NCBI RefSeq assembly: GCF_009727055.1
Contig: NW_024063731.1
Span: 1-64,000, forward strand
Reading direction: 5' to 3'
DNA: 64,000 nucleotides
Source of the DNA: Benincasa hispida
Lineage: Eukaryota; Streptophyta; Magnoliopsida; Cucurbitales; Cucurbitaceae
The notes beneath the pieces were generated by a model. The model had not been told where the DNA came from, searched no databases, and saw only the letters and a program-made list of their open reading frames with translations. The position numbers and the translations under genes are program-made. Numbering within the stretch: the stretch's first letter is position 1; each line of letters opens with the position of its first letter. Shown piece by piece: positions 31,992-43,766 of the stretch.

Positions 31992-34482
31992 ATGGTTAAC
32001 CTTCAATGGCTTGTTCTTCCCCTCCTTGCAACTTTATCTTGCTTTTCTTTTTGTAAAGGAGACAGTGTCTCCTATGATTCAAATGCCATAATTATCAATG
32101 GTGAACGGCGTGTTATCTTCTCAGGATCAATTCATTATCCACGCAGCACCGAAGCAATGTGGCCTGATCTTATTCAAAAAGCTAAAGATGGTGGACTTGA
32201 TGCAATCGAGACGTACATTTTTTGGGATCGCCACGAACCTCGACGACGAAAATATGATTTCTCTGGACATCTAAACTTTATCAAATTCTTCCAACTCGTT
32301 CAAGAGGCTGGGCTATATGTTGTGATGAGGATTGGTCCTTACGTGTGTGCCGAGTGGAACTATGGAGGCTTTCCACTGTGGTTGCATAATATGCCGGGAA
32401 TCCAACTTCGAACTGACAATCAAGTCTACAAGAATGAAATGCAAACTTTCACAACAAAGATAGTGAATATGTGCAAACAAGCCAACCTCTTTGCATCACA
32501 GGGCGGCCAATAATCTTAGCTCAAATCGAGAACGAGTATGGAAACGTGATGACCCCATATGGAAGCGCAGGAAAAACATATATCAACTGGTGTGCTCAAA
32601 TGGCTGAATCTCTCAATATTGGTGTTCCATGGATCATGTGCCAACAAAGTGATGCCCCACAACCTATCATTAATACATGCAATGGATTCTATTGTGATAA
32701 CTTTATCGTAAGAATCCTAAGAGCCCAAAAATGTTTACTGAAAATTGGGTGGGATGGTTCAAGAAATGGGGCGATAAAGACCCTTATAGAAGTGCAGAAG
32801 ATATAGCTTTTTCTGTGGCAAGATTTTTTCAATCTGGTGGTGTGTTTAACAACTATTACATGTATCATGGAGACACAAAACTTTGGAAGAACATGGGAGG
32901 TCCATTCATTACTACGTCGTATGATTAACACGCCCCACTTGATGAATATGGAAACGTGAATCAACCTAAATGGGGACATCTCAAACAACTCCACGAATCC
33001 ATCAAAATGGGAGAGAGATTCTACCAACGGCACCTCATTCAGACCAAAAAATTTGGTAGCTTTGTTACTTTAACGAAATTCTCCAACCCCACAGTAGGGG
33101 AGAGGTTTTGTTTTTTGAGCAAACACTGATGCCCAGCAATGATGCTACCATAGATTTGCAGGCAGATGGAAAGTACTTTGTACCAGCTTGGTCTGTGAGC
33201 ATTCTTAACGGTTTGCAACAAAGAGCTTTTTCAACACTGCAAAGATCAATTCCCAAACATCTATGTTTGTGAAGGTGCAGAATGAAGAAGGAAAATGCAC
33301 AACCTGTCGTGGGTTTGGGCTCCCGGAGCCCATGAGAGATACTCTACAAGGAAAAGGTACATTTAATGCAAACCTTCTTTTGGAACAAAAAGGAACCACG
33401 GTTGATTTTAGTGACTACTTGTGGTATATGACAAATGTTGAAACTAATTCAACATCTTCACTTCAAAATGTAACTCTACAAGTGAATACAAAGGTCATGT
33501 GCTTCATGCCTTTGTTAATAGACGGTACATTGGATCACAATGGGGAAGCAATGGCCAGAGTTTTGTATTTGAGAAACCCATTCTATTAAAAGTCGGAACC
33601 AACACCATAACCCTTTTGAGTGGAACAGTAGGATTGAAAAATTATGATGCATTTTATGACACGATGCCAACTGGATTGATGGAGGTCCCATTTATCTTAT
33701 TGGAGATGGAAATGTCACAACTGATTTGTCATCAAATTTATGGTCTTATAAGGTTGGATTAATGGAGAAATGAAGCAACTTTACAACCCAATGTTCTCAC
33801 AGAGAACAAAAATGGAAGCACATTAAAATAAAAAACCTATTGGCAGGAGAATGACATGGTACAAAAAACAAGCTTTAAGACACCCTCAGGAATTGACCTG
33901 TAGCATTGGACATGCAAGGAATGGGAAAAGGTCAGGCTTGGGTAAATGGACAAAGCATAGGTCGATTTTTGGCCTTCTTTCATTGCTGGCAATGATAGTT
34001 GCAGCGCAACCTGTGACTAATAGAGGTGCATATGACCCTAGCAGTGCGTTGGAAATTGTGGGAATCCTTCCCAAAGATGGTATCATGTTCCAAGATCGTT
34101 TCTATCAGATGACACAACACGTTGGTTTTGTTTGAAGAAATTGGTGGAAATCCTCAACAAGTCATAGTTCAGACCATCACTATAGGAAACAATATGTGGA
34201 AGTGCTAATGAAGGAAGTACGTTAGAGTTGTCTTGTCAGGAGGGCATATCATCTCTGAGATCCAATTTGCTAGCTATGGAAATCCAGAGGGAAAATGTGG
34301 TTCATTCAAAAAAGGTTCATGGGATGTTTCAAATAGTGCTCTTTTGGTGGAAAAGACTTGCATTGGTATGGAAAATTGTTCAATTGATGTATCTACAAAA
34401 GTCATTTGGATTGGGCAATGCTACTAATTTATCTGCAAGATTAGCAGTTCAAGCACTATGCTCAAAGAATCGAGTAATGTAA
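31992..34482 (+). pseudogene. Beta-galactosidase (GH35), intronless, frameshifted pseudogene
   Basis: The whole length of a plant GH35 beta-galactosidase with C-terminal SUEL lectin domain is readable across shifting frames. It has a signal peptide (residues 1-24) and the GH35 core ([36 protein letters not shown]). The catalytic acid/base motif QIENEYG is at ~32522 and the nucleophile region [10 protein letters not shown] at ~32731. A damaged GTNFGRT box is near 32875, and the SUEL domain (SGGHIISEIQFASYGNP, KCGSF) spans ~34230-34470. A 1-bp deletion falls in the GGP active-site signature (~32505). More frameshifts follow at ~32700 and after 33000, and Tyr becomes a stop at 32926-32928. The length fits an ~830-residue cDNA with no introns, although plant members normally have many. 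This suggests a retrocopy, but no poly-A tail is visible. The protein would act on cell-wall galactosides if intact. Confidence 0.9.
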
Positions 34483-34585
34483 TATATATATATATTATCA
34501 TTCGAGCTAACAAATTTATTTTCTTTCCTTTTTGTGGTATGATTTATTAATCACAAACCTAAAGAGAAATTAGAAAACGTCAAAA

Positions 34586-37250
34586 CAAGTTTTTCTTCTT
34601 AAAAATAAAAAAAATGATAAAATATTCCGAAGCTTCGTCTAAATAATCTAAACAAACAAATAATCTGTTAGTGAAAATTATCTAAACACCAAATATAATA
34701 ATCTAAACATGCTATTAGTATTAGCTTCTATCACTTGTAACATGCTATCAGTAGTAGCTTCTATCAATCATAACCCTTGAACACCATGTTGCCCCTTTCT
34801 TGTCATTCCCAAACATTTATAAGTCCATTTTCTTTTTCGATGATAGCTTCTATCATTGATAAACAGCTATTAGTGATAACTTGTAGGCATTCCACTTACA
34901 TTTTAGTTCGAGATCTAACTTTATTAATTAAAATTCACTAAGTTGGCTAACAATGATAGATTTCCATCAAAGATTAAGCTATCGATGATAGAAAAATATT
35001 AGTAGCTATCACGGATAGATTTTCATTTGCTATTTATAATTATTATTTGATATAACAATCAAACTTGATGATTTGGTTTTGTTGGTGTTAAGTCACTTAT
35101 GAATTGAGTACTTTCAAGTCTTGGCTACGAAACTCGACTTCATAATTCTTGTGAAAAAATGGGGAAGAAGAAAAAATTCAAATAAAGGAAAGAAAAATTT
35201 AAAAATAAGAAGAAAGAGAATAAGCAAAAAACTAAAGAAAGGAAGAAAATTAAATAGAAAAAAAGAAAGCAAAAACCAAAAAATTGAAAGAAAAATAAAA
35301 AGATAAAAGATAAAAGAAAGGTAAGAAGGGAGAAAGAAAATAAAATAAAATAATAAAATAATAAAAAGGAAAAGAGAAGAAGCAAAAATTGGAAAAATAA
35401 ATGAAAATAAAAAATAATAAAAAACCGAAGAAAGAAAATAAAAACAATAAAAAAGAAAAAAATTGAAGAAAGAAAAGAAAATTAGAAAAGAAAAGAAAGA
35501 GAAAGGAAAAAAGAATGAAATAAAAGAAAATAAAAAAATAAAGGAAAGAAAATAAAAGGAAAAAATAAGAAAATAAAAGAAAATAAAAAAATAGGAAAGA
35601 ATAAAAAAAAAAAAAGGGAAGTAACAAAAACTGAGAAAAGAAAAGAAAAGAAAATGAAAAAAATAAAATGGATAAAAGAAGCAAAAATCAAAGAAGAGAA
35701 AAAAAAGACTACAAAAAAATATGTACAACAAGATTTAAAGATTGACTAGTCAACTCATTTATATTACAAATATTTTAAGGATGTAATACATTTTAGATTT
35801 TTTCTCTTATTCTACTATATATTACAAATATCTTATTTTTACTGGAGTCACTATATTTTCGGAAAAGAGATATAAAATACGTACTTTAGTTGTATTTGAT
35901 GAAAAATATATGAATGTTATTAGAGGGTTAAATATAAAAAATATTTTATTTGGACTATTTGATTATCTCTTAATTTCAAATTTTAACTTAAAGCCAAAAT
36001 ATTTGCTTTTTAATTTCGTCATAACCATCTTTTAATTTTTTTTTTTTCTTTTGGCATTATTTTCATTTGAATGATTTGATTGTCCTCCTAATTTTAATCT
36101 TTAGTTCAAAAACCAAAATATTTATTTATTTTTTCTAAAAATTTCGTGATAATCATATATTAGTTTAAAACACATATATCTTTTTTATTATTTGTATGAT
36201 TTGATATCTTCATAATTTCACACATTAATTTAAATCAAAATATTATTTTTCAAAACAAATTGTGATAATCCTAGTTAAAAGAAAATTCATTTTTACTTAC
36301 GAGATACACTGATCGTTACATTCAAAAGAAAATTCAAAAAAATCTATGCTATATTTTACTGCATCCGAATCTTGTTTTATGTGATCCTTTAGGTTTGAAG
36401 TTGTAACGTTGTTGGGAATGACTTGTTGTTTTGATGGTTACAGATCTTGTAGCCAGTAAACGATTACATATCTAATGTTTCAATGAAAGTGTATGACGGT
36501 TAAAAACCTATTGTTTAAAAATTATTTGATTGTTACAGATCTATGTAATGCTAATCGTCTCACACCGATTTCTCCCTAAGGTTAACAGAACACTCTTGAC
36601 AGACGAGCGCTCGTCAGAAAAGTCTTGGAAACAAGAAAAAAACTTTTTCTTGGAGAAAATCAAAGAGATGGAAAATAGGGAGAAATAAATCTATCTGTCG
36701 TCTATTTATAAGAAAATTAAAAAAAAAAACATTTTAGATTTAAAATTAATTTTAGAGTAGTAGAATTAATGGGCATAATATCTTAGTGTGTTCAATCTAC
36801 CACTATGTGTTATGAAGACCGAATGACTAACTAAATGTACAACTGATATAGAAGCTTCGATTGCTCAATGTTTGTTGTGGATTTCATTCTTCAGCACATG
36901 GAAATCTTATTTGAATCCCACTATATATCTAATACCTTTTAGCCATTTATGGCTATAATTTGACGAGTGAGAAGGAGTGTAAGGGAAAAATACTAAGTGA
37001 CTTTTGTTTGATCATGATGATCAAGTTGAGAGTTATATTTCTTTTGATGTTGAATGCTCGTTTTTTAATGTGTATTAGCTCATAATAATAGAAGACTATG
37101 ACATTATGAATGAATATAGAACCTTTCTTAGGATTCAACCATTATAGTTCCCTCATGTTTTTCTTTCTTAATCTATGACTTCCTTATTTTTCATTTGGTT
37201 TCATCTGGTATTTTCTTGAACATTTTGAAACAAAAGGTTAGGGTGTTTTC
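34586..37250. repeat. Noncoding duplicated block A (copy 2)
   Basis: It begins CAAGTTTTTCTTC and follows 16225-19865 in order. The GATAGC field is reduced to ~34705-35025 and the purine tract lies at 35155-35712. The downstream AT-rich part to 37250 differs from copy 1 by scattered substitutions and small indels. Frames across the purine tract are artefacts. No gene. Confidence 0.8.
35155..35712 (+). repeat. Purine-rich tract (copy 2)
   Basis: It is the same A/G-only texture as 17690-18265, with several length changes. Confidence 0.85.
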
Positions 37251-38544
37251 TTGAACAATTTTCTAATCCAAGGTTTAATCTTTTATGAGCTAGTAGAGGA
37301 ACCTTATAAACCTACAGATCATGAGCTCAAATAATTTGAGATTAATCGGTTAAACTGTTTAACCTGAATTTAATCAATATTCATTAACAACCGAGACATA
37401 CCACTATAGTGTTAGGATAAGAAAACATGCAACGGAAGCAAACAGAATGAATAAGCACTAATTACATTTAATTTGATTTGTAAAACCATGCTTAAATAGA
37501 AACATCAGAAGAGAGTTTCTAAGCTACATACCTTTGATGAATTCTTCCAATTCCAAGCTTTTCTTCAAGTGATTCCAGCTCCAACTCTTCAGTGAACCAT
37601 CAATTGTGGATAAATCCACTACTGAGGTTTTTTTTTATTTTCAATTCCTTTATATTTAATTAATTCTAAAATTAATTAAAAACTAAATTTAATTCATTCA
37701 CAATTAATTAAATAAAAAATTTCAAAATCTAGTTTCTGAAATTGAATTGAAAATTGAAATTATTTGATTTTTAATTAATTAAATAACAATTTAATATAAA
37801 CCCTAATTTGAAATTGAACTTTTTAGAATTCAAACCTTAATTTTAATTCGAACATTTTCAAACTGAAATTCAATTTGAACAATTCAAATTGATATCATTC
37901 TATATTCATTCAATTCAATAATTCAAGGAATGTTTTACGAGTTAGTAAAAGGATCTTATGGACCTATAGATCATGAGTTCCAACGATTTAAGATTAATTG
38001 GCTAAAACTCTTTAGACCAAATTAATCAGTATTCCTTAGCTACCAAGTCACACCACTATAGCTCGTTAGTTGCACTCTCCTCACTATAGATATATTTATG
38101 GCCAGTTGATTTAACTATAATCAGTAAGTCGACCCTTCACAAGTGGTTTGTAATAATGGCTAGGTCAATATGCTATTTTACTAACGATATCTTGCTCCTT
38201 AAGTTTCACTAATCCTCTAATGAACAATTGGTTTGTGATCATATACCTAAACTGGATCCCTTTCGGGCCAACGAGAGGGTGGGGCCCCTTGTTCAAGACC
38301 TGAATTCAGTACTTAAGAGAACAACCTTTCTTCTTATCCCTAAATTGGGTAGGCGTGAATTTCTTATTGCACCCTATGTCCCCAGCTATCTTCTAGGTCT
38401 TACTGCTGAAATAGAAGCCTTATTGAGCTGACGCTGTTGAGCCAATCCTCACTTATGCAAATCTAAGAATAATCTCGAATAAACAGAAGTTCATAATTGG
38501 CTCAGGATTAAGATCGAGTTACCTAGATCATCTAAGAGAAATAG
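37251..38544 (-). mobile_element. Copia LTR pieces, minus strand, interrupted by gypsy solo LTR (unit 2)
   Basis: Positions 37258-37409 match 22636-22785 (the outer LTR remnant). From 37410 (TGTTAGGATAAG) the nested copia LTR runs to AATAG at 38540-38544. About 400 bp present in unit 1 (around 22985-23270) are missing near 37600. The LTR continues at 41436. Confidence 0.75.
38540..38544 (+). other. Target-site duplication AATAG (left)
   Basis: AATAG flanks the gypsy LTR on both sides (38540-38544 and 41436-41440). It is 5 bp, as expected for LTR retrotransposon integrase. Confidence 0.85.
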
Positions 38545-41435
38545 TGTGAGCCCTCTCTTCTTCTACTGATTCTTAGAATATTATGAAGCATATAGTTGCG
38601 ATTGAATCGGGGACTCGAGATAAAGTTTGATGTGGATCTCTTGTTAAGATTATAATTAAAAATAAAAAGATTTGGATTGACGTTTGTTTCATTTAGGAAG
38701 AGGAAATAAGAATTCAAGGAATAATTTGAGGGTAACGGACCTAGTTAAGCATGTAAAGTAAATTCGATGATGAATTTGGCATGTGTGGGATAGGTCAAAG
38801 TCAATTGTCAAAGTCAATGGTCAAATGGTCAAAGTCAAAGTAGAAGAAAAGTCAACATTTTGAAAAGTGGTGAAATTTTGGTAAATTCTGAGTTTTAAAA
38901 TTAAATTTGGCTTGTTTAAGACTTATTGGGCATAAATGTGCTGGAAATTAAAGGAAATTAAGGGAAAATGATGACAATCGAGAGGAAAAGGAAATTAATC
39001 ATCTGGGCACGTGTTAAACTGGAAATTGAAGCTGAAAAACGAAGAGAAAAAGGGAATTTCGATTTTTTTTTAGTTTGGCTGACCGAAGAAGTGGAAAAAA
39101 TTGTTTCCGAATTAGAGTCGTTCATGTGAAGGAAAATTAGGCAAAATGCAATTAAATGAAAGAGGACGTAAAGAAGAAGCTCATAGGAGGCTTGAGTTGC
39201 AGAAATTTAGCCGGAGAAGTAAGGAAAACCAAGAAAAACAATGGCGCTAGAGTTATCACGAAAACAGAGGATGCTCGGGTTTTTAGCAAATTCATAGAGT
39301 TAGAGTCTAATTCGAAGCTCCAACTTTAAAGGTAAGTTACTTATAAGGTCCTTCTAGAGTTCTATGGTCTTTAATTTGATCATTATTACCTGGAATTTCT
39401 GATTTTAGACTCTAAAAGTTCTGCAACTTCCTGCCAAAAAAACAGGGGCACTGTGGAGAGTTTGGTCGATTCCGGGAGTTCTAGGGCAATTTGGACGTCC
39501 AAACTTTGAGGTAATTTAAATAGGAGGATGAGTAAAAGGTTTTTATAGGCTAATTAAGCTTTAAATGGCCAGAAAATGATTAAGCTTTCCGGGAGTTCTA
39601 GGGCAAGTCTGAAACGCTAACCGGAAAAACAGAGGCCAAATCTGGAAAATTCTGGGCTGGAGGTTGAAGAAAGAGGTGACTTTCCTAGTTTGACTTCTAT
39701 CTGTCATCTATTGTCAGTCATTAAAAGCTGAAAAATCAATTTTAGGTTAATTGAGGTGTTCTCAAGCATAATTAGGGATCCAATTGGTATTGTTATGATA
39801 CCTTAAACCTGAAATTAGAAGAAATTGGGATCCTAAGTCAACTATGAAGTTCATTAAGGTTTTAATTTGAAGCAAACCCTAATTAGGATTAATGAGAAAA
39901 ATTAAGGAAAATTGGAATAGAATTAGTTCCTATTGAAGATTAATTTTAAGGTCTTGAGTTAATTTTAGAGCAATTGAAGGACCAAATTACAAAGCAAAGT
40001 CTACCTTGGATCAAATTAGGGATTTGGCAAAAGTTTAAGTGAAATTGGTTATACTTGAAGATTAATTTTCAAATAATTAGATTATGGTTATGTGAAGGAT
40101 AACTAGAGGATTATGCATATAATTTCAGGATAAACGGGAGATGGAGAAACCAAAATTATGAGGAGGAGCCGATTAACACTGAGTGGTTTATTTTTTAATG
40201 TTTTGATATCGAAAGTAATTATTTATGATAGTATGCTATGATTTATGAAATGTGATGGCATGATCTGTTTTACTTGACTAATATTTCAAAAATGTTTAAA
40301 TTAGGATTTCTAAACTCTCATTGGTTTATATGAGCTTGGTTTATGACAATGTAGTTTGGAACCAGAGTTTACACAATTGTGACTTGTATGATTTTATATG
40401 AAAACGTCTTGATGTTGAACTTAAAAATGCTGAATGTTTGTGAAAGTGGTTTCAAACTACTAATTCTTTTACTCGAGAGATGGTTATTTTCCCGTGCTAC
40501 TTGAATGTGTTTCAGTAGCATCATTGAGGCGATCAGGGGGGTACCGAAGTTAGATGCGGCCAAAGTATATCGAGAAGTCCAGAGGAACCTACGCCTATAG
40601 CGCCACCCAGGCTATAAAGGGGCTACCACCAGGGTCAGATGTGGCTAGAGTCTACCGAGGAGTCTAAAGTAACCTGGGCCTATGGTGTGTATCTATGCCT
40701 AGCCTTGAGGCAGCTCTGCATGCACGTATGACCTTGTGATTTTGTTTAGATCGCGAGGGGCATTCTTTGTTTAGAGTAACCCGCCGTTGTAAACGAGTAT
40801 TTGGGTACAGAGTTTGTGTGGTTTTCTGATGACGCCTGAATGTGTTTTATAATGTGATTTATATGAAATATGATCATGCCATTGTTTGAGTAATACGAGT
40901 TTGAGCTATTAATGAATCTTATATACGTTTCCAACAATTTATAGAATGTTTTTTTTATAATTCGTTGATGTTTGGAAAGAGAAAATTTATATTTATACTA
41001 AATGACCACTCACTGGGCTTTAGCTCATGCTTTTCATGTTTTATGTTTTTCCCCACCCCCAGGTAGCGACAAGTTCTGAGTGCCTGCTGAGACGTCAAAC
41101 GCCACCAGTGTTATTAAACATCTATTGTATTGTTTGTGTATGTATTTGAAAGTATTCCAGAACAACAAGAACTTATGAGTTACATGTCATGGGAGGTTTT
41201 GTTCAAAATAATCATTGCTGTTGGTCTGTAAATCTTTTCAAACAGTATTGTTATTTAAACTGAATCAAATTCCTAAACTCTGTCAATGAACAAAGGTTAT
41301 TTTTTGAAATTGTTTTGGATGTCTGGGTTTGATCTTCAGTATAGGATATGTTAAGAGTTGGGACGTTAAATGTCATAGAGAGAAGTGATATTTAACATCT
41401 TCACGCTTCATTTTAGGTTAGAACGAGGTGTGACA
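38545..41435 (+). mobile_element. Gypsy-type solo LTR, complete (2891 bp)
   Basis: It begins TGTGAGCCCTC and ends GAGGTGTGACA, with AATAG duplicated on both sides and copia LTR sequence continuous across it. There is no internal region, PBS or polypurine tract, so it is a solo LTR left by recombination between two LTRs. It includes the CACTCACTGGGCTTTAGCTC stretch and a CCCCACCCCCAGGTAGCGAC box (~41010-41070) common in plant gypsy LTRs. No gene; the short frames in it are noise. Confidence 0.8.
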
Positions 41436-41755
41436 AATAGTCAGTCTTAAACAATAAACAGCGTTATAAAGTACGAGTGACTTATTTCTTGGTTCGATCT
41501 TACGCAAACTCATTGCATAGGACGCCCCCACTCCTCATATCCATACATAAACGAATCAGGATCACTTTGTTTATGGTATCTTACAACAAATTGCAAGAAC
41601 TAAAACATGGGCAGCATCCGATAGTGTTATTAAAATAAGACACCCAACCTAAAGTTCAAGTATTCATATAGTAGCCATGGATCATAGTTTATTGGATTAA
41701 GAATTTATAAGCGCAATTTATAGATTCAATGACAACTTTATTGAAGTAATGTCGA
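41436..41755 (-). mobile_element. Copia LTR 5' portion, minus strand (start of unit 3)
   Basis: It continues the LTR of 37410-38544 after the gypsy solo LTR and matches 650-1010. It breaks near 41755, before the LTR start would be reached, and abuts the 3' end of another copia LTR. Confidence 0.7.
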
Positions 41756-42278
41756 ATAACATCTTTATTGATAATTGAAGGAGTATATCAGCATGCAGCA
41801 GAAGCAACAAGGATCAATAAGCATTCTAACTCATTAATTTTGGTTGTATATAAAGCATGTGCATACAATAATAAGAGAGTTTCAAGTAACTGTAGATATA
41901 ACTGTAGATATATTATGTCCACTCGATATAACCATGATTAGTAAGTTAACCATTCACAGGTTGTTCGTAATAATGGCTAGGTCAAATCTCTGTTTTACCC
42001 CTGAAATTACGTCTTGTTTCTTAAGTTCCAACTGATCCTTTAATGAACAATTGGTTTGTGATCCAGTCACTAAATAAGATCCCTCTCAGCCTAATGAGAG
42101 GGCAAGGCCCCTTGTTGAAGACCTAGATTCAGTACTTAAGAAAACCATCTTTCTCCTATCCCTAAATCGGGTAGGTGTGAATTCTGTCTTGCACCCTATG
42201 TCCCCAGCTATCTACCAGGTCTTACCTCTGAAATGGGAGGCTTATTGAGCCGGGGTCGTTGAGCCAACCTTCACCTAA
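41756..42278 (-). mobile_element. Copia LTR fragment, minus strand, with internal deletion
   Basis: An LTR 3' end (AGCATGCAGCAGAAGCAAC, ~41790) jumps after ~100 bp to the conserved middle of the LTR. That middle shows TTAAGTTCCAACTGATCC and CCTATGTCCCCAGCTATC. It stops at AACCTTCACCTA near 42278, where unrelated sequence starts. Confidence 0.65.
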
Positions 42279-43530
42279 TGATATTGAATTTTTATATATT
42301 GAACTTTAGAGAACTTGGTCACTTTTTCTTAATTCAATACTTGCCAAAGTAAGATATATCAATATGTCTAATTTGTTAAGGTTTTATGAACTAAATAATG
42401 CAAATATGTAACTCTTGGTTATTGGGATCAATCTTGATTACAATGGTGCATTTTTAGTTGATTCAAGAATTATTGAATTAGTGAATTAGGTCTTTCCATA
42501 CTATTTTGATCTTAGTCAAGATAGCTCTTGCTTAATGCAAATGATCAATTGATATGTGTTATCACCTCTATTAGTTGTTTCATTTAGGCTTGGTTAATTG
42601 CTTAATCAAGAAAATTAGGGTTATGCATTCTCAACATTTTGAGTTGCATAGACTAAGTGATTAATTAGCAAGATTCTAAAATTAATAAATGCCTATGATT
42701 ATCAAGAATAATTAAGATGAGAAACCTAACTAAACTAGATCAACAATAATACTACTAAGTGGTTAATTAGCAAGATTCTAAAATTAATAAATTTAGCTTT
42801 TCTAAATTTTCTTTTCAAAAACGAAACCCCCTCTTCTAGCTACTAATTCGAGTTTAAAATTAGGTTAAACAGCATAGATTCCCTATGGACCGACCTCGTG
42901 TGGATTTTCTAAAGGGCTTTAGGAGAGAGATATGTGTTGTATATTGTGTGGGCATTTAGGAGTGAAGCTTGAGTTTTTTTTTTTTGTTCGGTTTCTTCCA
43001 TGGAATGATATTTTCTTAGATAATATTACTTTTACTTATAATGTCGACTACTAAAATCCAAATTCTATTATTAATGTCTGGAATTTATTATCTTCTATTG
43101 CTATGTTATTGTTGCAACCTCTTTTACAATCTGAATTTTGTTTTTTGTTTTTTATATTTTCATTTAAGTTTAATAGAACTGAAATGAGGACTTTATGATG
43201 CTTTTAAGCTATCTTTTATATTTCATTTTGAAATTGTGGGGCTAGGAGCTTTAAAGCTTATAGGGTACCCTTGGGAAAAACTAGAACATGTAGATATTGA
43301 TATCAATTCAATTGCTTTTGTTGCTTGAGTATTACTTCCTTTGGTTCCGTATTAATTTGGTTTCCTGAATGAAAAATTTCGTTCTCAAGATATCTTAATG
43401 CTCAAATGTAGTTGAAGACTTGTAATTTGTCTTACTTTCTCCAGGTTGGAATGTTGTAGAGCTAGAAATGACAAGTATGTATTGGGAACTTGTTTATTTT
43501 CCACAATTTGTTTTTGGAAGTTGATCATTG
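42279..43530. other. Unassigned sequence before CACTA transposase remnant
   Basis: No gene is recognised. A 33-bp sequence (GTGATTAATTAGCAAGATTC and onward) occurs twice, near 42657 and 42757. Around 42885, TCCCTATGGACCGACCTCGT recalls some gypsy LTR ends. From ~43000 on it may be the 5' untranslated/intronic part of the CACTA element that follows. Confidence 0.35.
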
Positions 43531-43762
43531 CTTATCGCATTTCTTACTAGATTTACAATCATAGATAAATCATGGATGCACAAGAGTAGATTATTCAAAG
43601 ATTATCAATTGGCTGTGGAAAATTTCATAAAATTTGGATTTTCTAATACAAATAGCTCCTATATTCGTTGTCCTTGTATTTTTTTACAACTTCCAGTTGG
43701 GCTTTTTGGCATAAGTCGAAAGAGTTATCCTGCAGGAAGACATAATTAACTTTTGTCATGTG
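43531..43762 (+). pseudogene. CACTA transposase-associated domain, truncated
   Basis: The frame reads IDKSWMHKSRLFKDYQLAVE, then NFIKFGFSNTNSSYIRCPC. This is the N-terminal transposase-associated (Transpos_assoc) domain found at the start of plant En/Spm TNP2-like proteins. The zinc-binding continuation is lost after RCPC, and the frame ends at 43747-43749. The main transposase is absent: the sequence resuming after the copia insertion (54349) soon reaches a Ulp1-type exon. The domain normally begins MDKSWM, and here ATG has become ATA (Ile). Confidence 0.8.
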
Positions 43763-43766
43763 GATG
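43762..43766 (+). other. Target-site duplication GGATG (left)
   Basis: GGATG precedes the element at 43762-43766 and follows it at 54344-54348. This proves both ends of the nested copia element. Confidence 0.9.

Noticed and set aside
32689..33033. 114-codon minus-strand frame across beta-galactosidase
   Set aside because: Shadow of the plus-strand beta-galactosidase; no independent homology.
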